Of a stretch of DNA of 64,000 bases, positions 37,538 to 47,873 are shown piece after piece. The position numbers and the translations under genes are program-made. A model generated the notes under the pieces. It worked only from the letters and a program-made list of their open reading frames with translations. It did no database searches and was not told the DNA's origin. Origin of the DNA: Tropicibacter sp. Alg240-R139 (GTDB lineage Bacteria; Pseudomonadota; Alphaproteobacteria; Rhodobacterales; Rhodobacteraceae); contig NZ_UNRA01000001.1 of the NCBI RefSeq assembly GCF_900537075.1, positions 124,001 through 188,000 on the forward strand. The letters run 5' to 3'. Each line of letters opens with the position of its first letter. Position 1 is the stretch's first letter.

Positions 37538-38545
37538 ATGCTGACCTTCACTATTCGACGATTGGTTCTGGCTGTACCGACGCTTTTGTTCATCAGTCTT
37601 GTGATCTTTCTGTTGCTCGAAATGGCACCCGGAGATCCGATGGCCCAGGTTCCCCTGACGGTTCCACCCGAAGTCAAAGAAAAGATGCGCGAGGCCCTAG
37701 GCCTTGGCGAGCCGATGCCCATTCGGTTCTGGAAGTGGATCGTTCAATTCTTTTGGATCGAACCACAGGTGCTGATCGATCATTACCTCGGCACGTCCTT
37801 TTCCGAAGGCAAGCTGCGCGTCATCTCGTGGCAGACCCGCTCGCCCGTGATGGACATCGTTGTACAGCGTATCCCGCAGACCCTGTGGGTTGTTGGCACA
37901 GCCTACATCGTCGCCATCCTGATCGCCCTGCCTATCGGCATCTATTCGGCCTATCGTCAGTACAGCTGGTTCGATCAGATGGGCACGTTTGTCTCGATGG
38001 TCGGTTTCTCGGTTCCGCCGTTCTTCTCGGGCGTGCTGGTGATCGTGATCTTCTCGGTCCAACTGGGTTGGTTCCCGTCGATCTATGACACCACGCTAGT
38101 GGTCAACAGTTGGGACAGTTTCGTGAAACAGCTGCAACAGATGATCATGCCGGTCATGGTTCTGGCGTTGCAAATCACCGCACAGCTGAGCCGGTTCATG
38201 CGCGCCTCGATGCTGGACAACCTCAACCAGGATTACGTCCGCACTGCCCGCGCCAAGGGTCTGAGCGAATATGTCGTGGTCATGGTTCACGTCCTACGCA
38301 ACTCGATGATCCCCGTTGTCACTGTGATCGCCCTGGGTATTCCAGCGATCTTTGGTGGTGCCATCATCACCGAGCAGGTGTTCAAGGTGAACGGCATCGG
38401 CCAACTGCTGATCGGCGCTATTCAGGCCAACGACCTGCCCATGGTGCAGACCCTCACATTCATTTTCGCCGTCCTCATCGTGCTGTTCAACCTGATCGCC
38501 GATGTCCTGTATGGCATCCTTGACCCACGGATCCGCTATGACTGA
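37538..38545 (+). CDS. Peptide-type ABC transporter permease, DppB-like
   Basis: A 335-residue inner-membrane protein with about six helices. The N-terminal FTIRRLVLAVPTLLFISLVI is typical of DppB/OppB, and the ATPase-coupling EAA-like loop reads DYVRTARAKGLSEYVVVMVHVLRN. It should pair with the DppC-like protein whose start overlaps its last eight bases. Confidence 0.93.
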   Translation: MLTFTIRRLVLAVPTLLFISLVIFLLLEMAPGDPMAQVPLTVPPEVKEKMREALGLGEPMPIRFWKWIVQFFWIEPQVLIDHYLGTSFSEGKLRVISWQTRSPVMDIVVQRIPQTLWVVGTAYIVAILIALPIGIYSAYRQYSWFDQMGTFVSMVGFSVPPFFSGVLVIVIFSVQLGWFPSIYDTTLVVNSWDSFVKQLQQMIMPVMVLALQITAQLSRFMRASMLDNLNQDYVRTARAKGLSEYVVVMVHVLRNSMIPVVTVIALGIPAIFGGAIITEQVFKVNGIGQLLIGAIQANDLPMVQTLTFIFAVLIVLFNLIADVLYGILDPRIRYD

Positions 38546-39470
38546 ACTAAGCAAAACTCAGACTGAGCTGAACCAACCTCAACCGACGAAACCACCGCGT
38601 AGCCAATGGCTGGACGTGTGGGACCAATTCAAAACCCACAAGGGCGCAATGATGGGCGGTGTACTGTTCGTCTTGATCGTGGCAGGCGTCTATCTTGGGC
38701 CTTTCCTCTGGGAAATCGATGCGACCAAGATCGACATCCGCGCGCGCAATCAAGGGCCCAGTATGGCCCACCCCTTTGGCACCGACCAATTGGGCCGTGA
38801 CCTGTTGGCCAGGATGATGGCGGGCGGCGCAACATCTGTATCGGTCGGCATTACCGCCATGCTTTTGGCCTTGTTCCTTGGGTCTTTCGTCGGCGTGGTC
38901 GCCGGGTTCTTCAAGCGTTTGGACGGGCCTCTCATGCGCCTGACTGATCTGTTCCTGGCCTTGCCCCTGCTGCCGCTTCTTTTGGTCATGATGCTGCTGT
39001 TTCGCGAACCGCTGAACGCCGCATTTGGCCTGGAGCAAGGGATTTTTATCCTGATCGTGACCTCGATCGGCATTACTTCGTGGATGCCAACCGCACGCAT
39101 CGTGCGTGGCGACGTACTGGCACTGAAGGAGCGCGAATTCGTATTGGCAGCACGTTCGATTGGCACCACCAACTCCAAACTGATCACACGCCACATTCTG
39201 CCCAACGTGCTGTCACCGATTATGGTGTCGGCCACCCTCGGAATTGCCACCGCGATTATCACCGAAAGCGCTCTGTCCTTCCTCGGCCTTGGGTTTCCGC
39301 CGGATTTCCCGACCTGGGGTCGCCTGCTGTTTGATGGCACTGATTATCTTCAGCAATACCCTGAGCGGGTGATCTGGCCGGGTCTTGCGATCTCGCTGAC
39401 CGTGCTGAGCGTCAATTACCTGGGCGATGGTCTGCGCGACGCACTGGACCCGCGTATCCGGGGCCGCTGA
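38538..39470 (+). CDS. Peptide-type ABC transporter permease, DppC-like
   Basis: A 310-residue inner-membrane protein. HPFGTDQLGRDLLARMMAGG is the DppC/OppC signature near residue 75, and the EAA-like loop REFVLAARSIGTTNSKLITRHILP couples it to the ATPase. The ATG at 38538 overlaps the end of the DppB-like gene. It closes the operon; a terminator follows. Confidence 0.93.
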   Translation: MTELSKTQTELNQPQPTKPPRSQWLDVWDQFKTHKGAMMGGVLFVLIVAGVYLGPFLWEIDATKIDIRARNQGPSMAHPFGTDQLGRDLLARMMAGGATSVSVGITAMLLALFLGSFVGVVAGFFKRLDGPLMRLTDLFLALPLLPLLLVMMLLFREPLNAAFGLEQGIFILIVTSIGITSWMPTARIVRGDVLALKEREFVLAARSIGTTNSKLITRHILPNVLSPIMVSATLGIATAIITESALSFLGLGFPPDFPTWGRLLFDGTDYLQQYPERVIWPGLAISLTVLSVNYLGDGLRDALDPRIRGR

Positions 39471-39494
39471 ACCAGGCAAAAAAGAACGTGTCCT

Positions 39495-39530
39495 AACGGC
39501 CGCCCCTTAACGGGCGGCCGTTGGTCTGTT
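39495..39530 (+). terminator. Terminator of the peptide transporter operon
   Basis: A perfect 11-bp stem AACGGCCGCCC / GGGCGGCCGTT with a six-base loop, followed by a T-rich stretch (GGTCTGTTT), 24 bases after the permease stop. Confidence 0.8.
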
Positions 39531-39916
39531 TGGAGCGTAAATAGTTAACCGGAAAAGCAGGACAGCGCCGTGTTTGCCCTGAACCTTAGAGCGATCTTGG
39601 GATTTCTTGCGGAACGTACGGGGTTCTGTTTTCGCTGCGCTGCTGCTGGTATGGCTGGTTTTTGCCACAGTTGCGCACGCCACGCTCAAGGGTATCCTGG
39701 CCCCGCTCCGGGTGGCTATGGAGTCGGTCACATTGGATATTGGCCCAAGTGTTTCGCCCACAACGTTGCCCGGAAGGGGCTGGCCTTATTCTGGCACTGT
39801 GGCAGGAGCCGCGCTGATCATAACTTTGCGGTCCGGGAACCGAACGTTACCCCCGATCAACGGAGCTTTCATCGGCGTGCAGCCAATTGCGCTTGGCCGC
39901 AGGCTGACGGACCAGT
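39531..39916 (+). other. Gap with possible remnant of a secreted protein gene
   Basis: About 390 bases after the terminator. One plus-strand frame (from a TTG at 39607, running to 39981 into the end of the DUF3422 gene) encodes a convincing signal-peptide-like start (VFAALLLVWLVFATVAHA) and then TLKGILAPLRVAMESVTLDI, but has no good start codon or ribosome site. Another frame opens at 39570 and could be its broken 5' end. A frameshifted or decayed gene is possible; I recognise no family. Confidence 0.3.
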
Positions 39917-41194
39917 TCATTCGATGCGCTTCCGAATTCGGCGCACCATCCACCAGACCAAGCCCACGACCGGCAGAGTGACCAAAGCTGTGATCATCCC
40001 CTTGCTCAGGCCCGTGGCAGTCAGTGGATAAAGCAGATAACCCGTCAGCGACACGGCGTAGTAGCTGATCGCAACGACTGACAAGCCCTCGACTGTGTGC
40101 TGCAACCGCAAGGCCAGATCGGCACGACGGTCCATGCTTTCCAGCAACGCCTGATTTTGCGCGCTGCGTTCCACGTCGACCCGGGTCCGCAGCAATTCCC
40201 CTGCCCGGATTGCCCGGTCTGACAGCATTTGCAGCCGGGATTCGGTGGACTTCACCGTCCGCATTGCGGGTTCATACCGGCGCATCATGAAGTCGGCAAA
40301 GCTCTGGCGCCCTTCGAACCGTTCCTCTCGCAGAGACTGTATCCGCTGGTTCACGATCGCCTCATAGGCCCCCGTTGCACCAAAGCGAAACGACGAGCGT
40401 GCGGCCATAGTTTCCAACTCGGTCGAGGTCGAAATCAGTTGCGGTAGCAACTCCTCGGCCGGGGCGCTCGCCTCGGTCATCTCGACCATCAGCTGTGTCA
40501 GGCGCACATCCATCTCGCCAAGGCGCTCATTCAGGGACTTAACACGCGCAAAGCCCAGCATCGACATCGCCTTGTACGTCTCAATTTCGCACAGGCGCTG
40601 CACGATCCGTCCCACGCGCCGCTTGCCGGTGGCCTTAGAGACAAACACAGCAAAACGCATGTGCCCGGCCGGGTCGATCCGGAAATCCCCTGCCGCGATG
40701 GCCGCGTCATCCAGCATATGCGAAACAGCCAGGCTTTCCGGAACAAACCATTCCGCCAAGAGCCGTTTGACCTTGGCCTTCTCGGGCCGTTCAATGACCT
40801 GCAGCATCACCGAGGTCACACGCTGCCCTGGTGCCTGCTCTAGCCAATCGGCCGGGAACACCTCAAAATCCGACGGGTTGAATACGCGCTCACTGACACC
40901 ATTTGAAAAGGCCGTATAGGTCACAAACTCGGTGTGCTGCTCCCATTTCAACCAGTGCCGCCCAATTTGTCCTGCATAGTGGGTGGCATCGGGTTGCGGA
41001 TGCGGCGCACCGTGGCGATCCAACAGATCTAGCAGATGCGCGCGATCAAGACCTCGATCACGGCCTGCCGCCTCATCGGGTTTCTTGATCGCCAGAAACA
41101 CGACCGTGCAGGGCGCCTCGGACACGGGGAACGGGCGGGCGTGCAGTTCATTGGCTAGTGCGTAACGCAAAGGGTGGTCCTGAATGGGCGGCAT
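39917..41194 (-). CDS. DUF3422 family membrane-associated protein
   Basis: A 425-residue protein of the DUF3422 family, recognised by the start HPLRYALANELHARPFPVSE, by YAGQIGRHWLKWEQHTEFVT, and by two hydrophobic helices near the C-terminus (about 365-410) followed by a basic end. A central region (~205-340) is helical and rich in charged residues, consistent with coiled coil. Reaction unknown; the two C-terminal helices suggest a membrane anchor. A GGAGGAG site precedes the ATG at 41194. Confidence 0.85.
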   Translation of the reverse strand: MPPIQDHPLRYALANELHARPFPVSEAPCTVVFLAIKKPDEAAGRDRGLDRAHLLDLLDRHGAPHPQPDATHYAGQIGRHWLKWEQHTEFVTYTAFSNGVSERVFNPSDFEVFPADWLEQAPGQRVTSVMLQVIERPEKAKVKRLLAEWFVPESLAVSHMLDDAAIAAGDFRIDPAGHMRFAVFVSKATGKRRVGRIVQRLCEIETYKAMSMLGFARVKSLNERLGEMDVRLTQLMVEMTEASAPAEELLPQLISTSTELETMAARSSFRFGATGAYEAIVNQRIQSLREERFEGRQSFADFMMRRYEPAMRTVKSTESRLQMLSDRAIRAGELLRTRVDVERSAQNQALLESMDRRADLALRLQHTVEGLSVVAISYYAVSLTGYLLYPLTATGLSKGMITALVTLPVVGLVWWMVRRIRKRIE

Positions 41195-41324
41195 GGGGCT
41201 CCTCCGGGCTTTGCGTCACTATAACGGTGACCGCAATAACATCAATTATCATTTTGAATCAATCACTTACAGGCATACGAAGGCATACAAACGCCGCAAC
41301 ATATTGAAACCTAGCGGTTTTCGA

Positions 41325-41380
41325 TCTTTCTCTCTTCTTCTTGCTAAAAATATCCCGGAGCGCGAGGCAGAGCCTCGCAT
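41325..41380 (-). repeat. Dispersed hairpin element with gatattttt tail
   Basis: On the minus strand GCGAGGCTCTGCCTCGC is followed by GCTCCGGGATATTTTTAGC and AAGAAGAAG. It lies just after the pntB terminator and has the same tail as the copy at 59465, including the TATTTTTAGC core. Confidence 0.6.
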
Positions 41381-41381
41381 G

Positions 41382-41410
41382 AAAAAAGGGCGCCCCGAAG
41401 AGCGCCCTTT
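41382..41410 (-). terminator. Intrinsic terminator of pntAB
   Basis: A 9-bp stem AAAGGGCGC / GCGCCCTTT with an eight-base loop, followed on the minus strand by a run of six T, 23 bases after the pntB stop. Confidence 0.9.
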
Positions 41411-41432
41411 CGAAATTCATGCAAACCTAAGA

Positions 41433-42866
41433 TCAGTTGATCATGGTCAGCAGCGTATCCAGCGAGGCCTTGGCGTCGCCATAGAACATGCGCGTATTCT
41501 CTTTGTAGAACAGCGGATTTTCAATGCCCGAATAACCGGTACCTTGACCACGCTTGGACACGAACACTTGTTTAGCCTTCCAGCACTCCAGAACCGGCAT
41601 GCCAGCGATTGGCGAGTTCGGGTCCTCTTGTGCGGCCGGGTTCACGATGTCGTTCGAACCGATAACAATGGCGACGTCCGTTGTAGGGAAGTCATCGTTG
41701 ATCTCGTCCATCTCCATCACGATGTCATACGGCACCTTGGCTTCTGCCAGGAGCACGTTCATGTGCCCCGGCAGACGACCCGCAACCGGGTGGATCGCAA
41801 AGCGCACCTCTTTGCCCTTGGCGCGCAGACGACGGGTCAGTTCCGCCACGTTCTGCTGTGCCTGAGCAACGGCCATGCCGTAGCCTGGGATGATGATGAC
41901 GCTGTCGGCCTCGTCCAAGGCAGTTGCCACGCCCTCGGCGTCGATTGCGATCTGCTCGCCTTCGACTTCCATGGCGGGACCGGTGGTGCCGCCAAAGCCG
42001 CCCAGGATCACGCTGACGAACGACCGGTTCATCGCCTTACACATGATGTAGGACAGGATCGCACCCGACGAGCCGACCAAAGCACCGACCACGATCAGCA
42101 GATCGTTGCCAAGCGAGAAGCCGATCGCAGCCGCAGCCCAACCCGAGTACGAGTTCAGCATCGACACAACCACCGGCATGTCCGCACCACCAATGCCCAT
42201 GATCAAGTGATAGCCGATGAACAGCGCCGCCAAAGTCATGATGAACAGCGGCAGGAACCCACCGGTATTAAAGTACCAGATCAGGCACAGGAACGAGAGG
42301 CCAGCAGCGCCAGCGTTCAGCATGTGACCCCCGGGCAACTTGGTCGCCGCCGAGGACACTTTGCCCGCCAGTTTGCCATAGGCAACAACCGAACCGGTAA
42401 AGGTCACAGCACCAATGAAGATGCCAAGGAATACTTCAACCCGCAGGATGTTGATCTCGACACTGGATTTCTTGGCCAGCAGATAAGCAAACCCTTCCAG
42501 CGATTTCTTGGCGCTGTCATCCAGTGCCAGAACATTGCCCAGCTCAAGATGCGCGTTGAAACCAACAAATACCGCCGCCAGACCAACCAACGAGTGCATC
42601 GCTGCAACCAGCTGAGGCATCTCGGTCATCTGAACGCGCTGCGCAACAACGGTACCAATGGCACCGCCTGCTGCGATCAGCAGCAGCGACAGCAGCCAAT
42701 AGCCCGAACCGGGGCCGACCAATGTTGCAAACACAGCCAAGCCCATGCCAACGATGCCGTACCATACGGCGCGTTTGGCGCTTTCCTGACCGGACAAGCC
42801 GCCGAGCGACAGGATGAAGAGAACAGCCGCAACCACATATGCGGCAGTTGTAAATCCAAATTCCAT
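41433..42866 (-). CDS. pntB: NAD(P) transhydrogenase subunit beta
   Basis: A 477-residue protein with about nine membrane helices and a C-terminal NADP(H) domain. The domain carries [40 protein letters not shown] and [19 protein letters not shown], all family hallmarks. With PntA it uses the proton gradient to reduce NADP with NADH. The ATG at 42866 has an AAGGAGG site eight bases away, so the ORF start at 42902 is not used. It overlaps nothing and ends at a strong terminator. Confidence 0.97.
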   Translation of the reverse strand: MEFGFTTAAYVVAAVLFILSLGGLSGQESAKRAVWYGIVGMGLAVFATLVGPGSGYWLLSLLLIAAGGAIGTVVAQRVQMTEMPQLVAAMHSLVGLAAVFVGFNAHLELGNVLALDDSAKKSLEGFAYLLAKKSSVEINILRVEVFLGIFIGAVTFTGSVVAYGKLAGKVSSAATKLPGGHMLNAGAAGLSFLCLIWYFNTGGFLPLFIMTLAALFIGYHLIMGIGGADMPVVVSMLNSYSGWAAAAIGFSLGNDLLIVVGALVGSSGAILSYIMCKAMNRSFVSVILGGFGGTTGPAMEVEGEQIAIDAEGVATALDEADSVIIIPGYGMAVAQAQQNVAELTRRLRAKGKEVRFAIHPVAGRLPGHMNVLLAEAKVPYDIVMEMDEINDDFPTTDVAIVIGSNDIVNPAAQEDPNSPIAGMPVLECWKAKQVFVSKRGQGTGYSGIENPLFYKENTRMFYGDAKASLDTLLTMIN

Positions 42867-42879
42867 TATCCCGGCCTCC

Positions 42880-44451
42880 TTAAGATTTCTGGAACATGGC
42901 AAGCATGCGCCGTGTTACGAGGAAACCGCCGAAGATGTTGATCCCGGCCATAAAGACCGACAGCGCCGCCAGCAGGATCACCAGGAACGAGCTGGATCCG
43001 ATCTGCATCAAAGCCCCAAGGATAATGATCGACGAAATGGCGTTGGTGACGGCCATAAGCGGTGTGTGCAGCGAATGCGCAACGCCCCAGATCACCTGGA
43101 AGCCAACAAAACAGGCCAGAACAAACACAATAAAGTGCTGCATAAAGCTGGCCGGGGCCACTAGACCCACGAGTAGTATCAAACCACCGGCAACCGCCAA
43201 CAGGGTGACCTGCTGTTTGGTCTGGGCTTTGAATGCGGCAACTTCGGCTTCGCGCTTTTCTTCCGGGGTCAGTTCCTTGACCTCGGGTTTCTTCTGCGCG
43301 GCAATCGCGGCCACTTTGGGCGGCGGCGGTGGGAATGTGATTTCACCCTGGTGCGTCACGGTCGCGCCACGGATCACGTCGTCTTCCATGTTGTGATTGA
43401 TCTGACCGTCTTTTTCAGGGGTCAGGTCAGTCATCATGTGACGGATGTTGGTCGAATAAAGCGTCGAGGCCTGCGAAGCCATCCGGCTGGGGAAATCGGT
43501 GTAGCCGATGATGGTCACGCCATTGTCGGTCACGATTTTCTCGTCCATGACGGTCAGCTTACAGTTGCCGCCCTTTTCAGCCGCAAGGTCAACGATGACC
43601 GAACCCGGCTTCATCGCGGCGACCATGTCTGCGGTCCACAACTCGGGGGCTTCGCGGTTGGGGATCAGCGCCGTGGTGATGACGATGTCAACCTCAGGGG
43701 CCAGTTCACGGAACTTCGCCAGCTGCGCCTCGCGGAATTCCGGCGAAGAGACAGACGCGTAACCACCGGTGGCGGCGCCGTCCTGCTGCTCTTCTTCGAA
43801 ATCCAGGTAGACGAATTCGGCGCCCATGGATTCGACCTGTTCGGCCACTTCGGGTCGCACGTCGAACGCCAGGGTGATGGCACCCAGCGAGGTCGAGGTC
43901 CCGATGGCGGCCAAACCGGCAACACCCGCGCCCACAACCAGAACCTTTGCCGGGGGCACTTTGCCCGCAGCAGTGATCTGACCGGTGAAGAAACGGCCAA
44001 AGTTGTTGCCCGCCTCGATCACGGCACGGTAGCCTGCGATGTTGGCCATCGAAGACAAAGCGTCCATCTTCTGCGCGCGCGAGATGCGCGGCACCATTTC
44101 CATGGCGATGACGTTTGCGCCCTTGGACTTGGCCAGCGCCATTCCGTCTTCGTTCCCTGCCGGGTTGAAGAACGAGATCAGCGTCTTGTCGCCATTCAGG
44201 CGCTTCAGCTCTGTCTCGTTGGGCTGGCGCACCTTGGCGATGATGTCGACGTCTTTCCACAAGGCAGCGGCGGTCTTGATGACTTCGACGCCTGCCTCTA
44301 CGTACGTCGCATCAGAAAAGCCGGCAGCAAGACCTGCCCCGCTTTCAATCGCGCAATCATAGCCAAGTTTCTGCAACTGCAGCGCAGACGCAGGGGTCAT
44401 CGCGACACGCGCTTCCCCGTCAAATATTTCCTTTGGTGTGCCTATTTTCAC
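42880..44451 (-). CDS. pntA: NAD(P) transhydrogenase subunit alpha (GTG start)
   Basis: A 523-residue single-chain alpha subunit. The NAD(H) domain shows [20 protein letters not shown] and [20 protein letters not shown], followed by a linker and four C-terminal helices (~425-520), so it corresponds to the unsplit E. coli PntA instead of the split PntAA/PntAB seen in some alphaproteobacteria. It uses a GTG at 44451. It is upstream of pntB with a 13-base gap. Confidence 0.96.
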   Translation of the reverse strand: MKIGTPKEIFDGEARVAMTPASALQLQKLGYDCAIESGAGLAAGFSDATYVEAGVEVIKTAAALWKDVDIIAKVRQPNETELKRLNGDKTLISFFNPAGNEDGMALAKSKGANVIAMEMVPRISRAQKMDALSSMANIAGYRAVIEAGNNFGRFFTGQITAAGKVPPAKVLVVGAGVAGLAAIGTSTSLGAITLAFDVRPEVAEQVESMGAEFVYLDFEEEQQDGAATGGYASVSSPEFREAQLAKFRELAPEVDIVITTALIPNREAPELWTADMVAAMKPGSVIVDLAAEKGGNCKLTVMDEKIVTDNGVTIIGYTDFPSRMASQASTLYSTNIRHMMTDLTPEKDGQINHNMEDDVIRGATVTHQGEITFPPPPPKVAAIAAQKKPEVKELTPEEKREAEVAAFKAQTKQQVTLLAVAGGLILLVGLVAPASFMQHFIVFVLACFVGFQVIWGVAHSLHTPLMAVTNAISSIIILGALMQIGSSSFLVILLAALSVFMAGINIFGGFLVTRRMLAMFQKS

Positions 44452-44581
44452 CCGTCAGGTCCCCCTATTTCGCCCGGAAACGGACGCGGTTTGGTTCGGT
44501 TCGCAAAGCCATGCCATAAATTGCGCAACATTATTTCGCAAGTGCAGCATAATGAACGTTAGGTCCAGTGTCACAAAACTC

Positions 44582-45037
44582 CTACACCCAACGGCGCGTT
44601 TTGCCTTGATAACGGGCAAAATCCGCGCGAAACGTCCGTCTAAGTCGGTTTTCTTCTGGGATGACAAAGCGTCGCTCTAGCAGCCAGACAAAGATCGGAA
44701 CAAGTGGTAGCGCCAACACCGCGTCAAACCGCAGAATCAACCCCGCCAGGATCAGCACGTCACCCAGATAGATCGGGTTTCGGCTGCGTTTATAGATGCC
44801 GGTTTGAACAAGGGATTGCGCGGTCTCATGTGGCCAGAGCGTGGTCTGCTGCCTTCGCAACTCGCTCACGGCCAACACCATCAGCAACAGCCCCGCGCCG
44901 ATCAATAACCCGCTAAGTAGGTCTGTTATCGACCCCTCCAGCGAAAGCCCCATGGGCCGGTATTGCGCCTGCATCCAAGCCAAGGCGGCAAACCCCAGCA
45001 ACCAGAGCGGCGGCAGGTCGATCTTCTGTAAAGTCAT
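44582..45037 (-). CDS. Isoprenylcysteine carboxyl methyltransferase-like membrane protein
   Basis: A 151-residue membrane protein with about four helices. ETAQSLVQTGIYKRSRNPIYLGDVLILAG is the signature of the ICMT/PEMT phospholipid methyltransferase superfamily (RNPxYLG), and FVIPEENRLRRTFRADFARY is the conserved C-terminal E-E-x2-L motif that binds SAM. The substrate could be a lipid or an isoprenoid, and nothing nearby decides it. The ATG at 45037 is more plausible than that at 45064. Confidence 0.85.
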   Translation of the reverse strand: MTLQKIDLPPLWLLGFAALAWMQAQYRPMGLSLEGSITDLLSGLLIGAGLLLMVLAVSELRRQQTTLWPHETAQSLVQTGIYKRSRNPIYLGDVLILAGLILRFDAVLALPLVPIFVWLLERRFVIPEENRLRRTFRADFARYQGKTRRWV

Positions 45038-45255
45038 GCGCGTCGTTCCATGGGTGAAACGCACCTCTCGATCAGGTTGCCAGTCCCCTATTGCATGAGT
45101 GGGGGATTTGTACAGGTATTCAGTCCAATTGCGACAATATGGACGTCGTTTTTAGCGCGCCGGCAGCGCCCCGATACCACGTTGTGACGGAACGGCGCGA
45201 CTTGTCACATCGCACTTCAAAGGTAGGGTTACTGTAGGAAATTGGAGGACTGAAT

Positions 45256-46008
45256 ATGAGCTTGCAGGGAAAACACGCACTGGTCACCGGCGGCGGCACC
45301 GGGATCGGCCTGGCCATTGCGCGCGCTTTGGCCGATGAGGGGGCCCATGTGACCATCACGGGACGTCGCCAAGAAGTACTGGAAGAAGTCGCGATCGGCA
45401 ACATGACCGCCATGGCCATGGATGTCCGGGATGAAGCGGATGTGACCGCCAAGATCGCCGCCGCCGTTGCCAAGAACGGCCCGATCCAAATCTCGGTTCC
45501 AAATGCAGGTATTGCCGAGGGCAAGATGCTGCAAAAGACCGACATGGAATTTTGGCGCAACATCATGGCTACCAATCTGGATGGCGCATTTCTGACCATC
45601 CGCGAAAGCCTGCGCTCGATGCTAAAAACCGACTGGGGCCGCGTGATCCCCGTGGCCTCGATTGCTGGGCTACGTGGCGCACCAGGGGCTGGTGCCTATG
45701 CGGCATCCAAACACGGGCTGGTGGGTCTTATGCGCACCTACTCTGAGGAGTTCATGGGCACCGCTTACACCTTCAACGCGCTCTGCCCCGGTTATGTGGA
45801 CACCCCCATCGTGGACCGCAACACCGTTTCGATCGCGGAACGCTCAGGGGTGAGCAAGGAGGATGCGCTCAAGATGATGGTCAGTTCCAACCGCCACAAA
45901 CGCCTGATTGCGCCCGAAGAGGTCGCCGCCGCAGCGCTGTGGTTGGTTCGCCCCGGATCAGAAAGCATGAACGGACAATGCATCGAAATCTCGGGTGGAA
46001 AAATCTGA
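45256..46008 (+). CDS. SDR family NAD(P)-dependent oxidoreductase
   Basis: A 250-residue classical short-chain dehydrogenase. The cofactor motif is VTGGGTGIGLAIA, the second motif reads PNAG instead of NNAG, the catalytic Ser is in VIPVASIAGL, and the active site is Y-A-A-S-K (AGAYAASKHGLVG). The C-terminal NALCPGYVDTPIVDR is like 3-hydroxybutyrate dehydrogenase, a fair but unproven guess for function. The ATG has a GGAGGA site. It stands upstream of the epimerase-DoxX gene with an 84-base gap. Confidence 0.9.
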   Translation: MSLQGKHALVTGGGTGIGLAIARALADEGAHVTITGRRQEVLEEVAIGNMTAMAMDVRDEADVTAKIAAAVAKNGPIQISVPNAGIAEGKMLQKTDMEFWRNIMATNLDGAFLTIRESLRSMLKTDWGRVIPVASIAGLRGAPGAGAYAASKHGLVGLMRTYSEEFMGTAYTFNALCPGYVDTPIVDRNTVSIAERSGVSKEDALKMMVSSNRHKRLIAPEEVAAAALWLVRPGSESMNGQCIEISGGKI

Positions 46009-46092
46009 TAGGCTGCGACAACAGGCCTGTGGAGTTTCAACGCCCTACCCTCTCAACTGAAGCGTGAAGAATATCAGAAAGAGGACGCAGGT

Positions 46093-47388
46093 TTGCCCAA
46101 GGCGATTGTTCTAGGCGGCTATGGTTTGATCGGGTCGGCCTGCATGCGCGCGTTGGCGCGGTCAGGTTTTGACGTCATCGGGGTCGGTCGGTCGCGCAAG
46201 GTCGCCGAAACCGTTGATGCTAAGGCCCGGTGGATCATACAAGATATCACGACGATTTCGACCTTGGGCTGGCACGACATTCTGACCGATGTGGATGTCG
46301 TGGTGAATGCATCCGGTGCGCTTCAAGATGGGTTGGTGGATGATCTAGAGGCCATCCACGTCACGGCCGTCTCTCAACTGGCCCAAGCGGCTACGAACTT
46401 GCCTGTGCGGGTCATCCAAATCTCGGCAGCTGGTGTGTCCGAACACGCATCCACCGCTTTCTTTCGCAGCAAAGCGCGCGGTGATGCCGCCCTTATGGAA
46501 ACCATGCAAAACTGGGTTATTCTACACCCGACACTGCTTTTGGCCCCGCAGGCCTATGGCGGCACCGCTTTGTTGCGCGCAGCCTCGGCAATTCCCCTCA
46601 TTCACCCGATTGTCCTGCCCGAAGCACAAATCCAGACCGTTTACATAGACGATGTAACTGCTGCCGTTGTGTCTGCGGCACAGGGAGACATTTCTTCTGG
46701 AACCATCGCGGATCTGACCGAGACTGAGGCCCGCAGCCTGCCCGAACTGATCGCACGGATACGGGTCTGGCAAGGTTGGCCACACCCTCGCATCACAATA
46801 CGCCTGCCGGGGGGGTGTATCTCGGCTTTGGGGCGGATCGCCGACGGGCTGGGACATCTCGGCTGGCGCTCTCCACTCAGAACCACTGCCTTGCAGGTTC
46901 TATCCGACGGCGTGCGTGGCGATCCGCAAACATGGGAGAACGCAGGTGGACAACCCTGCCGCACGCTAGAAGACGCACTCCAAAACCTGCCATCAACACG
47001 GCAAGAGCGCCTGTTTGCACGGGCATTTCTTGCCCTGCCAGTCGCTATCGGCGTATTGGCACTATTCTGGCTGCTGTCCGGGATCGTCGCGCTTATGGAT
47101 CCGCAACGGGCAATGACGGTGCTGGCGGATCGAGCCGCGCCTCAGTGGCTGATCGCCACAAGTGTCATCGGAGGTGCCACTGCAGATATCTTTCTTGGCT
47201 TGGCCATCCTCTACCGCCCCTGGACCCGACATGCCGCTTTGGGAATGATTGCGCTTTCAACCGCATATCTTCTTGGTGGCGTGATACTAGCCCCTGATCT
47301 TTGGGCCGATCCGCTTGGGCCAATGATCAAAGTCTTCCCTGGTATGACCCTGGCCGCAATGGTTTGGCTGATGGTAGAGGACAGATGA
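46093..47388 (+). CDS. NAD-binding epimerase fused to a DoxX-like membrane domain (TTG start)
   Basis: A 431-residue protein. Residues 1-~290 form an atypical SDR/NmrA-type Rossmann domain beginning IVLGGYGLIGSACMRALARS, with DVVVNASGAL and QTVYIDDVTAAVV, like UDP-sugar or complex-I-assembly-type epimerases. After residue ~310 come four hydrophobic helices (LFARAFLALPVAIGVLALFW onward) typical of DoxX-like domains. It uses TTG at 46093, preceded by AGAGGA. Its stop overlaps the DUF2269 start (ATGA). Substrate unknown; redox or lipid/sugar modification at the membrane is possible. Confidence 0.85.
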   Translation: MPKAIVLGGYGLIGSACMRALARSGFDVIGVGRSRKVAETVDAKARWIIQDITTISTLGWHDILTDVDVVVNASGALQDGLVDDLEAIHVTAVSQLAQAATNLPVRVIQISAAGVSEHASTAFFRSKARGDAALMETMQNWVILHPTLLLAPQAYGGTALLRAASAIPLIHPIVLPEAQIQTVYIDDVTAAVVSAAQGDISSGTIADLTETEARSLPELIARIRVWQGWPHPRITIRLPGGCISALGRIADGLGHLGWRSPLRTTALQVLSDGVRGDPQTWENAGGQPCRTLEDALQNLPSTRQERLFARAFLALPVAIGVLALFWLLSGIVALMDPQRAMTVLADRAAPQWLIATSVIGGATADIFLGLAILYRPWTRHAALGMIALSTAYLLGGVILAPDLWADPLGPMIKVFPGMTLAAMVWLMVEDR

Positions 47389-47852
47389 GCTACGAGGTGC
47401 TCTTGTTTCTGCACGTGATCGGCGCAACGGTTCTACTGGGCACCGGCGCGGGTATTGCGTTCTTTATGGTCGTATCGAATCACAGCAAAGATCCGCGTTT
47501 GATCGCCCATGTGGCCGGCATCGTTGTTCTGGCTGATACGCTGTTCACTGCAACCGCCGCTGTGTTTCAGCCTGTCACCGGGTACTTTTTGGCCAAAGAC
47601 GCCGGATGGCCGCTGTCCGAGGGATGGGTCGCCCTATCGCTTGCGCTCTATGTGATTGTTGGCGCCTTTTGGCTTCCTGTGGTGTGGATACAGATCAAAT
47701 TGCGCAGCCTTGCGACCACCGCGCGCGACACTGGACAAAAGTTACCGCCCGCATATCACCGCCTCTATCGCATCTGGTTCGCCTGCGGTTTCCCGGCATT
47801 TGCCGCCGTGCTGACGATCGTCTGGTTGATGTTGACCAAACCAACGTTCTAA
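47385..47852 (+). CDS. DUF2269 family integral membrane protein
   Basis: A 155-residue protein with four hydrophobic helices. It begins MSYEVLLFLHVIGATVLLGT, with His in the first helix, and continues FFMVVSNHSKDPRLIAHVAG, typical of DUF2269. The ORF opens earlier, but the ATG at 47385 overlaps the previous stop by ATGA and fits the family start. It likely works with the epimerase-DoxX protein; the pairing of DUF2269 with that fusion is one I recall from other proteobacteria. The His in helix 1 might bind heme. Confidence 0.85.
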   Translation: MSYEVLLFLHVIGATVLLGTGAGIAFFMVVSNHSKDPRLIAHVAGIVVLADTLFTATAAVFQPVTGYFLAKDAGWPLSEGWVALSLALYVIVGAFWLPVVWIQIKLRSLATTARDTGQKLPPAYHRLYRIWFACGFPAFAAVLTIVWLMLTKPTF

Positions 47853-47873
47853 GTACGAATTCCGAACACGCGA

